In this document: positions 31,937 to 39,453 of the stretch, piece by piece
Layout of the letters: every line of letters starts with the position of its first letter
How positions within the stretch are numbered: position 1 is the first letter of the stretch
Origin: a virus
Direction: 5' to 3' (one strand)
Virus record (IMG/VR): IMGVR_UViG_3300023223_001376
Span: 1 to 44,511 of that record
Length of the DNA stretch: 44,511 nucleotides
Translations under genes and position numbers: made by a program
Notes under the pieces: model-generated
Database searches by the model: none
The model's input: only the letters and a program-made list of their open reading frames with translations
Told to the model about the DNA's origin: nothing

Positions 31937-32197
31937 TTACTTGTTGCTGGAAGAATCAAAGTCTGAGAGCTTACGAATAATGTAACCCCCTTGAGGAAAA
32001 TTTGCTACTGCGAATCTTACTGCAGGCTCGTACTGCTCGTAAGTAGCTTGTATGTTATTCTGATAAATCACCAAAAATTTTTCTCTGAATGCTGTGCTAT
32101 CGGCAACCCACTCTTCATGGGAAGGTTTCTGCATCCCCTCAGCCCATACCTTGAAGAGCTCTTTACCTGTTTTGATTTTATATCCCTTACCACTCAT
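31937..32197 (-). CDS. Hypothetical early protein, 86 aa
   Basis: An 86-residue protein with a basic N-terminus (MSGKGYKIKTGKELF) and helical middle. CAGGAG precedes ATG 32197. No family recognised; neighbouring genes concern nucleotide pool and an unknown phage protein. Confidence 0.7.
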   Translation of the reverse strand: MSGKGYKIKTGKELFKVWAEGMQKPSHEEWVADSTAFREKFLVIYQNNIQATYEQYEPAVRFAVANFPQGGYIIRKLSDFDSSSNK

Positions 32198-32228
32198 AAT
32201 AAAACTCCTGTTAATGTATCTGTTCGAT

Positions 32229-32696
32229 TTAAGGGGCCTCCTTAATCTCTATCGCGATTGATCCTTCTTTCCTCCCTAACTTTCTCACTGCTCTACTCTG
32301 ATACCATCTCCTTATCCAAGGGACTCCATCCTTTTTTGAGATAGCTGTGAAAAGAGCATCTGTGTAAGGCTTCCACTCCTCCCAGTCTAACTTCCCGGCT
32401 CCAATTATGTAGAGAAGGGCATCATGGATGAAGAATGCTCGGATCAAGGAAGAGGTATCAATTGCATAGTCAGCTCCATTAGAGACATATCCCTTATCTA
32501 TATAAAGCATACCAGAAGGGCTTAGTGTTATGTCTGGACCATGTTGTATATATGCTCCTTCTCTTACCTCTAATGGAAGGGGAGGATGAGAAGGGAGAAG
32601 CATCACGAAGTCCTCCTTGAGTTGATAACTCCCTCCTATTTCTATATAAAACATCTTCCTACTTGATATCTGTTCTACGTCTATCTTCTGTATCAT
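32229..32696 (-). CDS. DUF1353-like phage protein, 155 aa
   Basis: The core GYVSNGADYAIDTSSLIRAFFIHDALLY matches the pattern of the DUF1353 phage family (a glycine-rich turn, then a HD motif in IHDALLY at about residues 89-96). Relatives are phage-encoded proteins of unresolved function. ATG 32696 has AAGGA 6 bases upstream and overlaps the upstream gene by 38 bases. No other domain is seen. Confidence 0.7.
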   Translation of the reverse strand: MIQKIDVEQISSRKMFYIEIGGSYQLKEDFVMLLPSHPPLPLEVREGAYIQHGPDITLSPSGMLYIDKGYVSNGADYAIDTSSLIRAFFIHDALLYIIGAGKLDWEEWKPYTDALFTAISKKDGVPWIRRWYQSRAVRKLGRKEGSIAIEIKEAP

Positions 32697-33030
32697 CTTC
32701 TATCCTTGTTGAATGGGCCTTAGTTTCCATAATCTGTCGCTGCCTATATCCATTGATAAACCCTTCATTGTATTTCTCAATTACTTTACCTTTTAGTTCT
32801 TTGATCTTACCCTCTGCATCCCAATTAGTTCTTTCTACTGTTACTTTTAAGCTTTCTGCTTCTTCTTCAACTAAATGGTTGTAACTACGCAGACTATCTA
32901 CCGTTGCGATCAAACGATGAAGCTTTATCTTTACGGAATCTGGGATATGGACCTCTCCAGCTTCATACGGCTTATTCAACCATTCTTCCAACTCCTTCAT
33001 CTCCTCATCTGTATAAGGTGAGTCTTCCAT
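32659..33030 (-). CDS. Coiled-coil hypothetical protein, 123 aa
   Basis: Start set at ATG 33030 (GAGGAGG 6 bases upstream); an in-frame ATG at 33093 with AGGA is a weaker alternative that adds 21 residues. The protein is rich in Glu and Lys with a coiled-coil-like middle (IKLHRLIATVDSLRSYNHLV EEEAESLKVTV). No enzymatic motif. Confidence 0.65.
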   Translation of the reverse strand: MEDSPYTDEEMKELEEWLNKPYEAGEVHIPDSVKIKLHRLIATVDSLRSYNHLVEEEAESLKVTVERTNWDAEGKIKELKGKVIEKYNEGFINGYRQRQIMETKAHSTRIEDDTEDRRRTDIK

Positions 33031-33064
33031 CTTATCCTCCTCTTTCGCTGCCAAGAATGAAGCC

Positions 33065-33133
33065 CACTGAGAGGCTGTACTCGGTTGTTGCATTGACCGA
33101 TCCTAAAGCCTCACGACAATAGACCTCTCAGTG
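33065..33133. repeat. 10-bp perfect inverted repeat around an intergenic junction
   Basis: CACTGAGAGG (33065-33074) and CCTCTCAGTG (33124-33133), 49 bases apart. One arm covers the stop codon of 33128-33394. No T-run follows, so it is not a simple terminator. Confidence 0.45.
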
Positions 33134-33394
33134 AACACCTTTATTGGAGTTTATCTTTTTTAGAGCTACTTCCAACTTCTCGATACGCTCACAAATCAGC
33201 TCTTTTTGCTTACATTCAAATATACTCTTTAAAGTTTTATTATCCTCCATCAGTTTCTCTAGTGGAGTCACAGTTGAATTTTTGTTCGCTCCGCTAAGAT
33301 TTATTTCAAACTCCCATAATTCTTGAATACGATTACTAGCGTAAATTTGAGCCTCTGTGGAAATTTCAACATATAAAGCATTCAATTCTTTCAT
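33128..33394 (-). CDS. Hypothetical helical protein, 88 aa
   Basis: Start set at ATG 33394, which has AAAAGGAGAG upstream. An 88-residue, helical, Glu/Lys-rich protein (EKLMEDNKTLKSIFECKQKE) with no catalytic motif. It directly follows the DNA polymerase gene and could be an accessory factor; that is inference from position only. Confidence 0.65.
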   Translation of the reverse strand: MKELNALYVEISTEAQIYASNRIQELWEFEINLSGANKNSTVTPLEKLMEDNKTLKSIFECKQKELICERIEKLEVALKKINSNKGVH

Positions 33395-33408
33395 TTTAAT
33401 CTCTCCTT

Positions 33409-35751
33409 TTAAGCCATCTTCCAATTCTTCCCTATATCAATATCAACTGGGATAACAACTTCCCTCCCATTTATGTAAAGTGGCTGCATCAACTCCTCTC
33501 TTACAATCCTCTCCACCTCTTCCTTATCTTTTTCTAAGAATTGAATGACAAGCTCATCATGGCATTGAATGAGTATGGTTGAAGTCTCCGGTAGACGATG
33601 GAACATCCGCACTCCCGCTAGGTTGATGTGATCGCAAGCTGTCCCTTGTGGCTCATTTGCATAAGCAGCCTTAAAAAGGTCTCCTTTCTGCTCCTCCTCT
33701 TCCTTCCAAGTGGGCCATCTCTCATAAAAGATGCGCCTTCTACCTAGAGGATTGATAAGGGTTCGGCTCTCTTTTAATTGGTCAATGACCCTCTGCCACC
33801 ATTTCTTAAGATCAAACATTCTGTAATATTGCTCAAGAAGTTCTTTACATCTTTTTAAAGTAAACCCAGTCTCCTCCTGTAGCCTCTTAGCTGAAATGTG
33901 GTAGTTAGCAGAGTGACCTGTTTTCTTCCCCTCTTTTCTCTCAAACGTACCCTTACCACAATCCTCATAATCCTTGCCATGTAGCATTGCTCCCACCATA
34001 GAATGAATATCTTTACCTTCCTTAAAGGTCTGCATCATAATTTTATCTTCTGAGATGTAAGCTACAAGTTGGTTCTCAGCTTGACAGAGATCAACCTTTA
34101 GAAATAGATATCCTTCGTCTGCTATGAAGATATCTCTAATCTCTCCCGGTATGTTTTGGAGTTGTAGTCCTGTCCCTCTTATGTTCTGAGTTGATGAGAG
34201 CCTACCAGTTTTAGCTCCGGTGATCTTGAAGGAGGCATGGCACCTACCATCCTCATCCCAAAAATCATGGAGGTAGGTTGATAGGAGCTTCCTTTGTCCT
34301 CTAATATCTAGGATTAAGTTAAACAAGGGATTAGGGAAAGATCGGTTGAGCTTCTGCAAGGCTTTCTCATCCACTGTCCTAACCTTCTTCTTTTCCCCCG
34401 TTTTTGTAATCGAGAGTTTGAACTGGGGAGGGTAGCCTAACTCCTGATAGATGAGTTTACACATCTTAGTAGGAGAGTTTATATCAGGCAAGTAGCCAAC
34501 TTCTTTAGTAAGTAGATCTTCTAATCTTTTAACCTCAATCTCTGCCTCCTTTTGGTATTCCCTCACCCTATCCTTATTTATTAACACCCCTGTGTGGGAG
34601 GCCCTCCACAGCATCCTACCTAGGGGCATCTGGAATCCGTGGAGGAAATTGTGTAGCGAGTCCTCTTTTAACCTCTCCTCCAGATATTCATAAATTTGAA
34701 AAGTTACATCATTATCCTTGCAGTTATAGAGGTATAGAGCCTCAGGATCATAATTTGCATCATGAGCCTCTGTTTTATAGTAGGGATCATCTGTGTAGAT
34801 GGAGGTTTGAACAGCGAGAGCCTTTTTAATCTCAGGTAGGTATAGGTGGGAGGCAATCATTGTATCCATGTAAACAGGGTGAATTTCACCAATGTAGGGG
34901 AAAAGCATCTCCATTTCAAAACTCATGTTTTGGATGATTTTTCTAATATTCGTAGATGTAAGGATATTTCGAATCTGTGTCCACAACTTAGATTCTTGAT
35001 CTACGCTCCAGAAGGGTTTCCCTTTCTCCACGATGGGGATACATACAGCACTATGGCTTCTAATACTAAAACCAATACATTTAATAATATCCGTGTATTT
35101 GTAGGTTTCAATGTCGATAGCAAGTGCTTTAGACTCCATAGCACTAGAAAGCCAGTCCTGTGCATCTCTAAACTCGGTGAATGTTTTATAATCTTTTTTT
35201 ATATAGGTAATTCCCTTTATTTCGCTCTCCTTCTTGATCTTAAGGAAATCGAAAAGCATAAGAGGTGAATCTCCCCATGATCTCATTATAAAAGCAGGAT
35301 GGAGAGTGGGGATCACCTTGACAGGAGTCCCATCTCTACCTATTGATGGATAAGATGGTATGATAGAGCCTCTCCAGTTTGTAATCTTATCCTTCTCCCT
35401 CACTCCCTTCCCCGTTATAGCCTTTAATGCTACGTTCCCTAGGGGGACTATGACGTTTGGGTTTAGTTGTCTAAGTTCCCTTCTAAGCTCCTCCTCACAC
35501 TCCTCTAACTTCAATCCTATTTCATGCAGTTTGTGAAGGTTATTATTAGGTGGGCGATATTTTATCACATTAGTTATGTAGCATTGACTCCTCTCAACTC
35601 CTGCCTCCCTCATTATCTGAGTTAAGAGGGTACCTGAGGCTCCAGTGAAAGGGACTCCTGTCTCATCCTCCTCCCTACCTGGTGCCTCTCCCACAAGGAC
35701 TATCTTAGCATCTATCGGCCCAACCGGCTCAACTCTACGAGGTTTGTTCAT
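33409..35751 (-). CDS. Uracil-DNA glycosylase / family A DNA polymerase fusion
   Basis: Residues 1 to about 190 form a UDG-superfamily (family 4-like) domain: VGEAPGREEDETGVPFTG from residue 20, NVIKYRPP, and a late HPA motif. A 3'-5' exonuclease domain follows with DIE at 213-215. The polymerase part has motif A around D554 (KVDLCQAENQ, usually DYSQIE), motif B with H613 and Y617 (GHSANYH; Tyr at the Pol I F762 position) and motif C HDE at 731-733. At 780 residues it lacks a 5'-3' exonuclease. UDG-PolA fusions are known in some phages. It is the replicative enzyme; its start overlaps the upstream stop (ATGA). Confidence 0.92.
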   Translation of the reverse strand: MNKPRRVEPVGPIDAKIVLVGEAPGREEDETGVPFTGASGTLLTQIMREAGVERSQCYITNVIKYRPPNNNLHKLHEIGLKLEECEEELRRELRQLNPNVIVPLGNVALKAITGKGVREKDKITNWRGSIIPSYPSIGRDGTPVKVIPTLHPAFIMRSWGDSPLMLFDFLKIKKESEIKGITYIKKDYKTFTEFRDAQDWLSSAMESKALAIDIETYKYTDIIKCIGFSIRSHSAVCIPIVEKGKPFWSVDQESKLWTQIRNILTSTNIRKIIQNMSFEMEMLFPYIGEIHPVYMDTMIASHLYLPEIKKALAVQTSIYTDDPYYKTEAHDANYDPEALYLYNCKDNDVTFQIYEYLEERLKEDSLHNFLHGFQMPLGRMLWRASHTGVLINKDRVREYQKEAEIEVKRLEDLLTKEVGYLPDINSPTKMCKLIYQELGYPPQFKLSITKTGEKKKVRTVDEKALQKLNRSFPNPLFNLILDIRGQRKLLSTYLHDFWDEDGRCHASFKITGAKTGRLSSTQNIRGTGLQLQNIPGEIRDIFIADEGYLFLKVDLCQAENQLVAYISEDKIMMQTFKEGKDIHSMVGAMLHGKDYEDCGKGTFERKEGKKTGHSANYHISAKRLQEETGFTLKRCKELLEQYYRMFDLKKWWQRVIDQLKESRTLINPLGRRRIFYERWPTWKEEEEQKGDLFKAAYANEPQGTACDHINLAGVRMFHRLPETSTILIQCHDELVIQFLEKDKEEVERIVREELMQPLYINGREVVIPVDIDIGKNWKMA

Positions 35752-35924
35752 CCCTTCAACTCCTCTTCTATCTCTCCTATATTCCCTACCCTATCCCACC
35801 TTCCTCTATCATCTTCCAACTCAATCTTACTATTGATCGCTCCACAAGATTGACACTTTGTATGGGTTAGTTTACCTAATGGCCCTACCCACTCAACACT
35901 ACCACCACACTTTGAACAAATCAT
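35748..35924 (-). CDS. 58-residue zinc-ribbon protein
   Basis: A short gene: MICSKCGG ... TKCQSCGA, with CxxC pairs about 18 residues apart, followed by an acidic tail (EIEEELKG). AAGGAGG precedes ATG 35924 and the stop overlaps the polymerase start (ATGA); its own start overlaps the upstream stop the same way. Likely binds nucleic acid or a replication protein. Confidence 0.8.
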   Translation of the reverse strand: MICSKCGGSVEWVGPLGKLTHTKCQSCGAINSKIELEDDRGRWDRVGNIGEIEEELKG

Positions 35925-36103
35925 CCCCCACCTCCTTTCTCTTTGTTATGTTTATCCCACTTAGCCTTCTCCATAAAAGTATGAAACATCTCCCTCGTCA
36001 ACCTAGAGAAAATCCCATGCTCAGTACCATACATCTCCTCAAAGTTTTTTACATCAGTCTCGTATAGATTGAGATGTTTATCTACTTTTGCTTTCTCAGT
36101 CAT
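35921..36103 (-). CDS. Hypothetical early protein, 60 aa
   Basis: A 60-residue charged helical protein (DKHLNLYETDVKNFEEMYGT; SRLTREMFHTFMEKAKWDKH) with a Gly-rich end whose codons supply the next gene's ribosome site. Linked to the zinc-ribbon gene by an ATGA overlap. No family recognised. Confidence 0.7.
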   Translation of the reverse strand: MTEKAKVDKHLNLYETDVKNFEEMYGTEHGIFSRLTREMFHTFMEKAKWDKHNKEKGGGG

Positions 36104-36132
36104 TTTTAACCACCCCCTTCCTTTTCCTTAAG

Positions 36133-36162
36133 TTAATTCAATTTAATACCGCTCTCTTTCAT
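36133..36162 (-). CDS. Nine-codon micro-frame with strong ribosome site
   Basis: MKESGIKLN, starting at ATG 36162 in an ATGA overlap with the previous stop and preceded by AAGGAGGAG. Such a short frame may act as a coupling or leader peptide rather than as a functional protein. Confidence 0.3.
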   Translation of the reverse strand: MKESGIKLN

Positions 36163-36353
36163 GCTCCTCCTTCTCTAGGCGGGATTATATCAGGATCACC
36201 CTTACAGGCAGGGGGTGGCCCTAAAATGGGAGGAGGGTGATTCTCACACCAAGGAGCATGTTGAGGTTCTCCTTTCCCATCTTCATCCTCGTATTCTAGG
36301 GTATAGTGGGGACACAGAGGACACATTTCTTCTAGGATATCTTTATTCCTCAT
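36159..36353 (-). CDS. Small Cys/Pro-rich hypothetical protein
   Basis: The product has a CPLC pair, then CENH and a later Cys in a Pro-rich tail (PPPILGPPPACKGDP), possibly one zinc site. The start is uncertain: ATG 36353 is used here, but several in-frame ATGs lie upstream inside the hexanucleotide repeat, where this frame reads MSMSMSM. It overlaps the metalloprotease gene end. No family recognised. Confidence 0.55.
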   Translation of the reverse strand: MRNKDILEEMCPLCPHYTLEYEDEDGKGEPQHAPWCENHPPPILGPPPACKGDPDIIPPREGGA

Positions 36354-36720
36354 ACTCATACTCATACTCATATTCATCCTCATCATCAAGATCATCCCTC
36401 TCTAGGTTGTCAATGATATTCTTAAAGGTATCAGGGTTATCTCTAAAGATAGTGACTAAGCCATTGGATAGTATTCTAACATTATTCTCTGTGTGGAGTA
36501 CTTCTTCCTTGCCTCTTAGTTCATGCCCCATTGCCGTAAGAAGAGCGTGGATCATTTCATGGAGAAAGGTATTTGCCTTTTCTTGATTGTCTAGAGTTTC
36601 TTCTATCTTAATTACTCCTTTATCATGTCTTGACACACCAAGTAAACCGGCTTCTGTTAGGTCTTCTTCTATTACTTTGTAGGTGCGGTTTAGTACTTCA
36701 ACAGTTTGTGGCAATTGCAT
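36343..36720 (-). CDS. HExxH metalloprotease-like phage protein
   Basis: Start set at ATG 36720 (GGAG 7 bases upstream). The HEMIH motif at residues 54-58 (TFLHEMIHALLTAMGHEL) is the zinc-binding signature of SprT/ImmA-like metallopeptidases, with a helical region following (ENNVRILSNGLVTIFRDNPD). The C-terminus is a run of acidic residues with EYEYEYEE encoded by a hexanucleotide repeat. Similar HExxH proteins recur in phage early regions; substrate unknown. Confidence 0.75.
   Translation of the reverse strand: MQLPQTVEVLNRTYKVIEEDLTEAGLLGVSRHDKGVIKIEETLDNQEKANTFLHEMIHALLTAMGHELRGKEEVLHTENNVRILSNGLVTIFRDNPDTFKNIIDNLERDDLDDEDEYEYEYEYEE
36351..36378 (-). repeat. Hexanucleotide repeat in overlapping frames
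   Basis: About four copies of CATACT (one degenerate) encode EYEYEYEE at the end of one gene and MSMSMSM at the start of the next. Changes by whole units would lengthen both products without frameshift. Confidence 0.8.
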
Positions 36721-36746
36721 TTTTAAACTCCATTTTTCTAACATTA

Positions 36747-36809
36747 TTATTTAAGTAACTTTACTATTAGGTAAGCAGCAAAGATGATGGTTAGTAATCC
36801 TATCAGCAT
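36747..36809 (-). CDS. 20-residue single-span membrane peptide
   Basis: MLIGLLTIIFAAYLIVKLLK: nearly all hydrophobic with a basic end, a canonical one-helix membrane peptide. AAAGGAG lies 7-8 bases before ATG 36809. It fits the gap between the metalloprotease and a terminator. Function unknown. Confidence 0.6.
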   Translation of the reverse strand: MLIGLLTIIFAAYLIVKLLK

Positions 36810-36847
36810 ATTTTACTCCTTTAGTTCTTTGGTTCTCTCTTTCTCCA

Positions 36848-36939
36848 ACAAAAAGAACGGGGAGATAGAGGAAGGTGGGAGGGGAGATGCCCTTATATTC
36901 CCCAATCCTCGTCATTTCCCTCCCTTTCTCCCCTATCTC
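36848..36939 (-). terminator. Long imperfect hairpin terminator
   Basis: On the minus strand GAGATAG (36939-36933) pairs with CTATCTC (36868-36862), with further purine/pyrimidine pairing between (GGGAGGG with CCTCCC), and CCCCGTTCTTTTTG follows (T-run at 36854-36850). It would end transcripts after the SSB-like gene. Confidence 0.55.
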
Positions 36940-36947
36940 TTTCCCTT

Positions 36948-37343
36948 TTAAACTACAAAGGATTGCATCTCACTTCTCATGTTACCATCTGGAGTTAGTT
37001 TCTGGATGATGTTGATCTGAACTTCCTTACCTATGAAATCCTCAGAATCAAAATCTCCATCAAGGTCAACTCCACAAGCTTGAGCAGCATTTAATAGGTT
37101 GCCCAGTCCAGTTGTTACACCCATATGAGGGAGAACGCACCAACGCTTGAACTCTTTCCCAGTAAATTCTGCTGCATCAAGCAAACGTATTGAGATAGTA
37201 ATCATAGGTCGTCCTTTCTTACTCTCTTCCAACACAGAAGCGAAGGTTTGGGCACTGTAGGTCCCAACTGGAACTGGAGTTCTCTCCTTCTCTACGATGT
37301 TTGTTACCTCTTCTGTTGAGAGGTTCATAGTTATTTTAGGCAT
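36948..37343 (-). CDS. SSB-like protein (DUF669 family)
   Basis: A 131-residue protein with the DUF669 layout: PVPVGTYSAQTFASVLEESK, then GRPMITISIRLLDAAEFTGK, then GLGNLLNAAQACGVDLDGDF and FIGKEVQINI. This group is regarded as phage single-strand binding or recombination-associated proteins with an OB-like fold. It sits between the RecA-like ATPase and polymerase genes, agreeing with a replication/recombination role. Confidence 0.8.
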   Translation of the reverse strand: MPKITMNLSTEEVTNIVEKERTPVPVGTYSAQTFASVLEESKKGRPMITISIRLLDAAEFTGKEFKRWCVLPHMGVTTGLGNLLNAAQACGVDLDGDFDSEDFIGKEVQINIIQKLTPDGNMRSEMQSFVV

Positions 37344-37374
37344 CTTTATTACTCCTTCTTTTTTAACAAGATTA

Positions 37375-37695
37375 TTAAAATACTTCTCTTTCTCCTTTGG
37401 ATACAGCCTCTGTATTGCGTGTTTTTACTTTGTTTATGGTTCCTAGCAAGTTTGCACCAGCAAGTTGTGTTTCTTTAAGGTTTGCATCGTACAGGTCTGC
37501 ATGGCGAAGGTCTGTACCACACAGGTTTGCACCCTGCAAGTTTGCACGACGAAGTTTTATATGGCGAAGATTTTTATGGCTAAGGTCTACACCAACAAGG
37601 TCTGTATCGGTTAGGTCTGCAGGTTCCCCTCCATCTTCCCCTCCAATCCATTTTTCGTGTTTTAAAATAAGCTCTTCAAATTCTAGTTTATCCAT
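37375..37695 (-). CDS. Pentapeptide-repeat protein
   Basis: Start set at ATG 37695; GGAG is 10 bases upstream. Residues about 25-90 consist of A(D/N)LxX-type units: LTDTDLVGVDLSHKNLRHIK, LRRANLQGANLCGTDL and RHADLYDANLKETQLAGANL, which fold as a right-handed quadrilateral beta helix. Known members can mimic DNA (as MfpA and Qnr do with gyrase). A DNA-mimic or gyrase-directed role is possible. 106 residues. Confidence 0.85.
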   Translation of the reverse strand: MDKLEFEELILKHEKWIGGEDGGEPADLTDTDLVGVDLSHKNLRHIKLRRANLQGANLCGTDLRHADLYDANLKETQLAGANLLGTINKVKTRNTEAVSKGEREVF

Positions 37696-37724
37696 TGTTT
37701 TCAAGCTCCAGTTTATCCATTGTT
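37675..37724 (-). repeat. 25-bp tandem duplication at the pentapeptide gene start
   Basis: 37675-37699 and 37700-37724 match at 22 of 25 positions; each carries an AACAATGGATAAACT start-codon context. The upstream copy gives the frame ending MDKLELENNG whose stop overlaps the true gene start. Confidence 0.8.
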
Positions 37725-37777
37725 AGTAATATATACATTCCCTCTTTAATGTATCGTTTCCGTTTACTCTTCTCCAC
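37688..37777 (-). CDS. 29-codon basic frame upstream of the pentapeptide gene
   Basis: Begins at GTG 37777 with AAGG 7 bases upstream and reads a basic peptide (KSKRKRYIKEG) into MDKLELENNG, ending inside the start region of the pentapeptide gene. Could be a small gene, or a leader coupling translation. Confidence 0.35.
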   Translation of the reverse strand: MEKSKRKRYIKEGMYILLTMDKLELENNG

Positions 37778-37791
37778 CCTATCGCCTTGTC

Positions 37792-38019
37792 CTAACCCTT
37801 CTTGTAATGAACTTGAACCATTCTTGATGGGACTCTTGCTACTATTTGGTCTCCTTCAAAAACTGTAAACCAAGTAACACATGACGACATCGCTTCTAGT
37901 TCTGTGTAAGGTCTAATTCTAGTTATTTGTGCTCCTGAACTCCATCCTACCCTTCCTTCATCGAAATATATACCTTGTATCGGTCTCTCATCCTCGTAGA
38001 TCTTTTTAAGATAATCCAT
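37792..38019 (-). CDS. Hypothetical early protein, 75 aa
   Basis: A 75-residue protein, beta-rich (IQGIYFDEGRVGWSSGAQIT; VTWFTVFEGDQIVARVP). A G-rich site precedes ATG 38019. It lies between the RecA-like ATPase and pentapeptide genes. No family recognised. Confidence 0.7.
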   Translation of the reverse strand: MDYLKKIYEDERPIQGIYFDEGRVGWSSGAQITRIRPYTELEAMSSCVTWFTVFEGDQIVARVPSRMVQVHYKKG

Positions 38020-38043
38020 CCCATCCCCCCTTTTATAACAAAA

Positions 38044-38754
38044 CTATTTTAAAAGCATACTTTTAATATCCTGGAAGTTCATCTTGATGTGGGTAGTGGA
38101 GTCTCCTTTGTCTAAAACTCTGCTCTTAGCCATGTGAAGGCTAGTTGGTCTTATCCGTAGTTGATAGATGCTATCTTTCCCCTTATCTAAAATCTCACTG
38201 TGGTATACTTCGTCAAAGTAATGAGCTGCTTTAGTCTTCCCCTGCCCAGTTAGAGAGGGGTGGAAGAAGGCTCTCCCAGTATCATCTTGATCGAATGCCT
38301 CTCCACATATAAACAAAGTGTTTTTGGTTGAGCCCCTTACTAGTGCGATATAGTTTAAGGCCCATTCCCATAAGAGAGTCCATTTCTTAAATCCATCTTG
38401 CTTTCCTTGTTGACTGACTGTTAGAGCAGGTTGAGCCTCAATAGCTCCAAGCATTGCATCATAAATCCCTGAGAATGAGTCAATTATGATAGAATCGTGC
38501 TCTGAGGAGCTCATGGCGAGACCTGTGGCCTTCTTAATATCCTGCCACCACCCTAATTTATTTTCCCTCCTTTTGCAACTTAGGAATGAGATGTCCTTCT
38601 TCCTAACACTTAGAAGTCCGGCTTCTGTATCTATGAAAATGGGGCTAGGAAAAGTAGAGCCTAAGACTGTCTTCCCGGTCCCTGCCTTCCCATAGATGAG
38701 AACATCTATCTTGTGCGAGTCTAGCTTAATGTCTTTCATTTGCTGTATTTCCAT
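38044..38754 (-). CDS. RecA/Sak4-like ATPase (AAA_24 type)
   Basis: A 236-residue P-loop protein with Walker A GKAGTGKT at 22-29 (VLIYGKAGTGKT) and Walker B SIIIDS with D92, then ALNYIALVRGSTKNTLFICG. The compact RecA-like core matches the Sak4/phage AAA_24 group, single-strand annealing ATPases that act with an SSB. GAGGAG precedes ATG 38754. It probably works with the SSB-like protein and RecB-like nuclease in recombination-dependent replication. Confidence 0.82.
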   Translation of the reverse strand: MEIQQMKDIKLDSHKIDVLIYGKAGTGKTVLGSTFPSPIFIDTEAGLLSVRKKDISFLSCKRRENKLGWWQDIKKATGLAMSSSEHDSIIIDSFSGIYDAMLGAIEAQPALTVSQQGKQDGFKKWTLLWEWALNYIALVRGSTKNTLFICGEAFDQDDTGRAFFHPSLTGQGKTKAAHYFDEVYHSEILDKGKDSIYQLRIRPTSLHMAKSRVLDKGDSTTHIKMNFQDIKSMLLK

Positions 38755-38784
38755 CTTCTCTAACTCCTCTCTTAAGTTACGAAA

Positions 38785-39039
38785 CTATTTCAGTCCTTCT
38801 ACTAATCCCTTGGTAAATGCCTCTACTCCTTTAGATGAATTAGAACCTATAGCTTTTACGAAGACTGTCTTTGAGTCAAACTCTGCCTCAATGTAAGCAT
38901 GATCTTTTCCTATTGATACATAAGTTGCACAATTATCACCTTTGCAGAACCTAATAGCTGTGCATGCTGTTAGTAGTATTATTAATACGATTGTAATTAG
39001 TATTAGTATGAATGAAGTAATCCTTTTTATCTTATCCAT
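38785..39039 (-). CDS. Small lipoprotein
   Basis: The N-terminus MDKIKRI is followed by a hydrophobic segment (FILILITIVLIILL) ending in the lipobox LTAC (C26), so the mature protein would be lipidated and anchored in the outer or inner membrane. The 58-residue remainder is soluble. Lipoproteins are used by phages as outer-membrane spanins or superinfection exclusion factors; the early-arm location favours the latter. Function not shown. Confidence 0.7.
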   Translation of the reverse strand: MDKIKRITSFILILITIVLIILLTACTAIRFCKGDNCATYVSIGKDHAYIEAEFDSKTVFVKAIGSNSSKGVEAFTKGLVEGLK

Positions 39040-39117
39040 CTCTCCTAGCCTTTTCCTTTTAAATTTTAATATCCGTCCGCAACTTATCTAACTCAAATTT
39101 ATTCCAATAGCTCTTGA

Positions 39118-39453
39118 TTAGAGCCTTAGAAACTCATTTAACATCTCCCTAACCTTACAATGCCATTTTATATGCTCTTCTATCGTCATACACTTTAAAT
39201 TTTTACCATCATTATTAGCTGGATACTCATCTATGTGGTGGATGCAGTGCCCTTTAGGCATCTTCAACCCCCTACTCCATTCCCACACTGCTTTGTGAAG
39301 GGATAGAGGAGCTCCTTTCCATTTTTTTGCTGGAACTCTATAGTAACGTCCACCATACTTACTCTTATTATAGCGATAATACTCGACTTGCATCTTCCTA
39401 CCATTTACCCACACTGGGAAGATAACTTGATCTCTTGTCTCTAGTCCTGGCAT
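39118..39453 (-). CDS. HNH endonuclease (HNH_3 type)
   Basis: Start set at ATG 39453 (overlaps the upstream TGA as TGATG; GGAGG precedes). The motif CIHHIDEYPANNDGKNLKCM with LHKAVWEW before and EEHIKWH after matches the HNH nuclease signature in which HH, N and H bind the metal. 111 residues, as free-standing phage HNH homing-type nucleases. Could cut host or competitor DNA. Confidence 0.85.
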   Translation of the reverse strand: MPGLETRDQVIFPVWVNGRKMQVEYYRYNKSKYGGRYYRVPAKKWKGAPLSLHKAVWEWSRGLKMPKGHCIHHIDEYPANNDGKNLKCMTIEEHIKWHCKVREMLNEFLRL

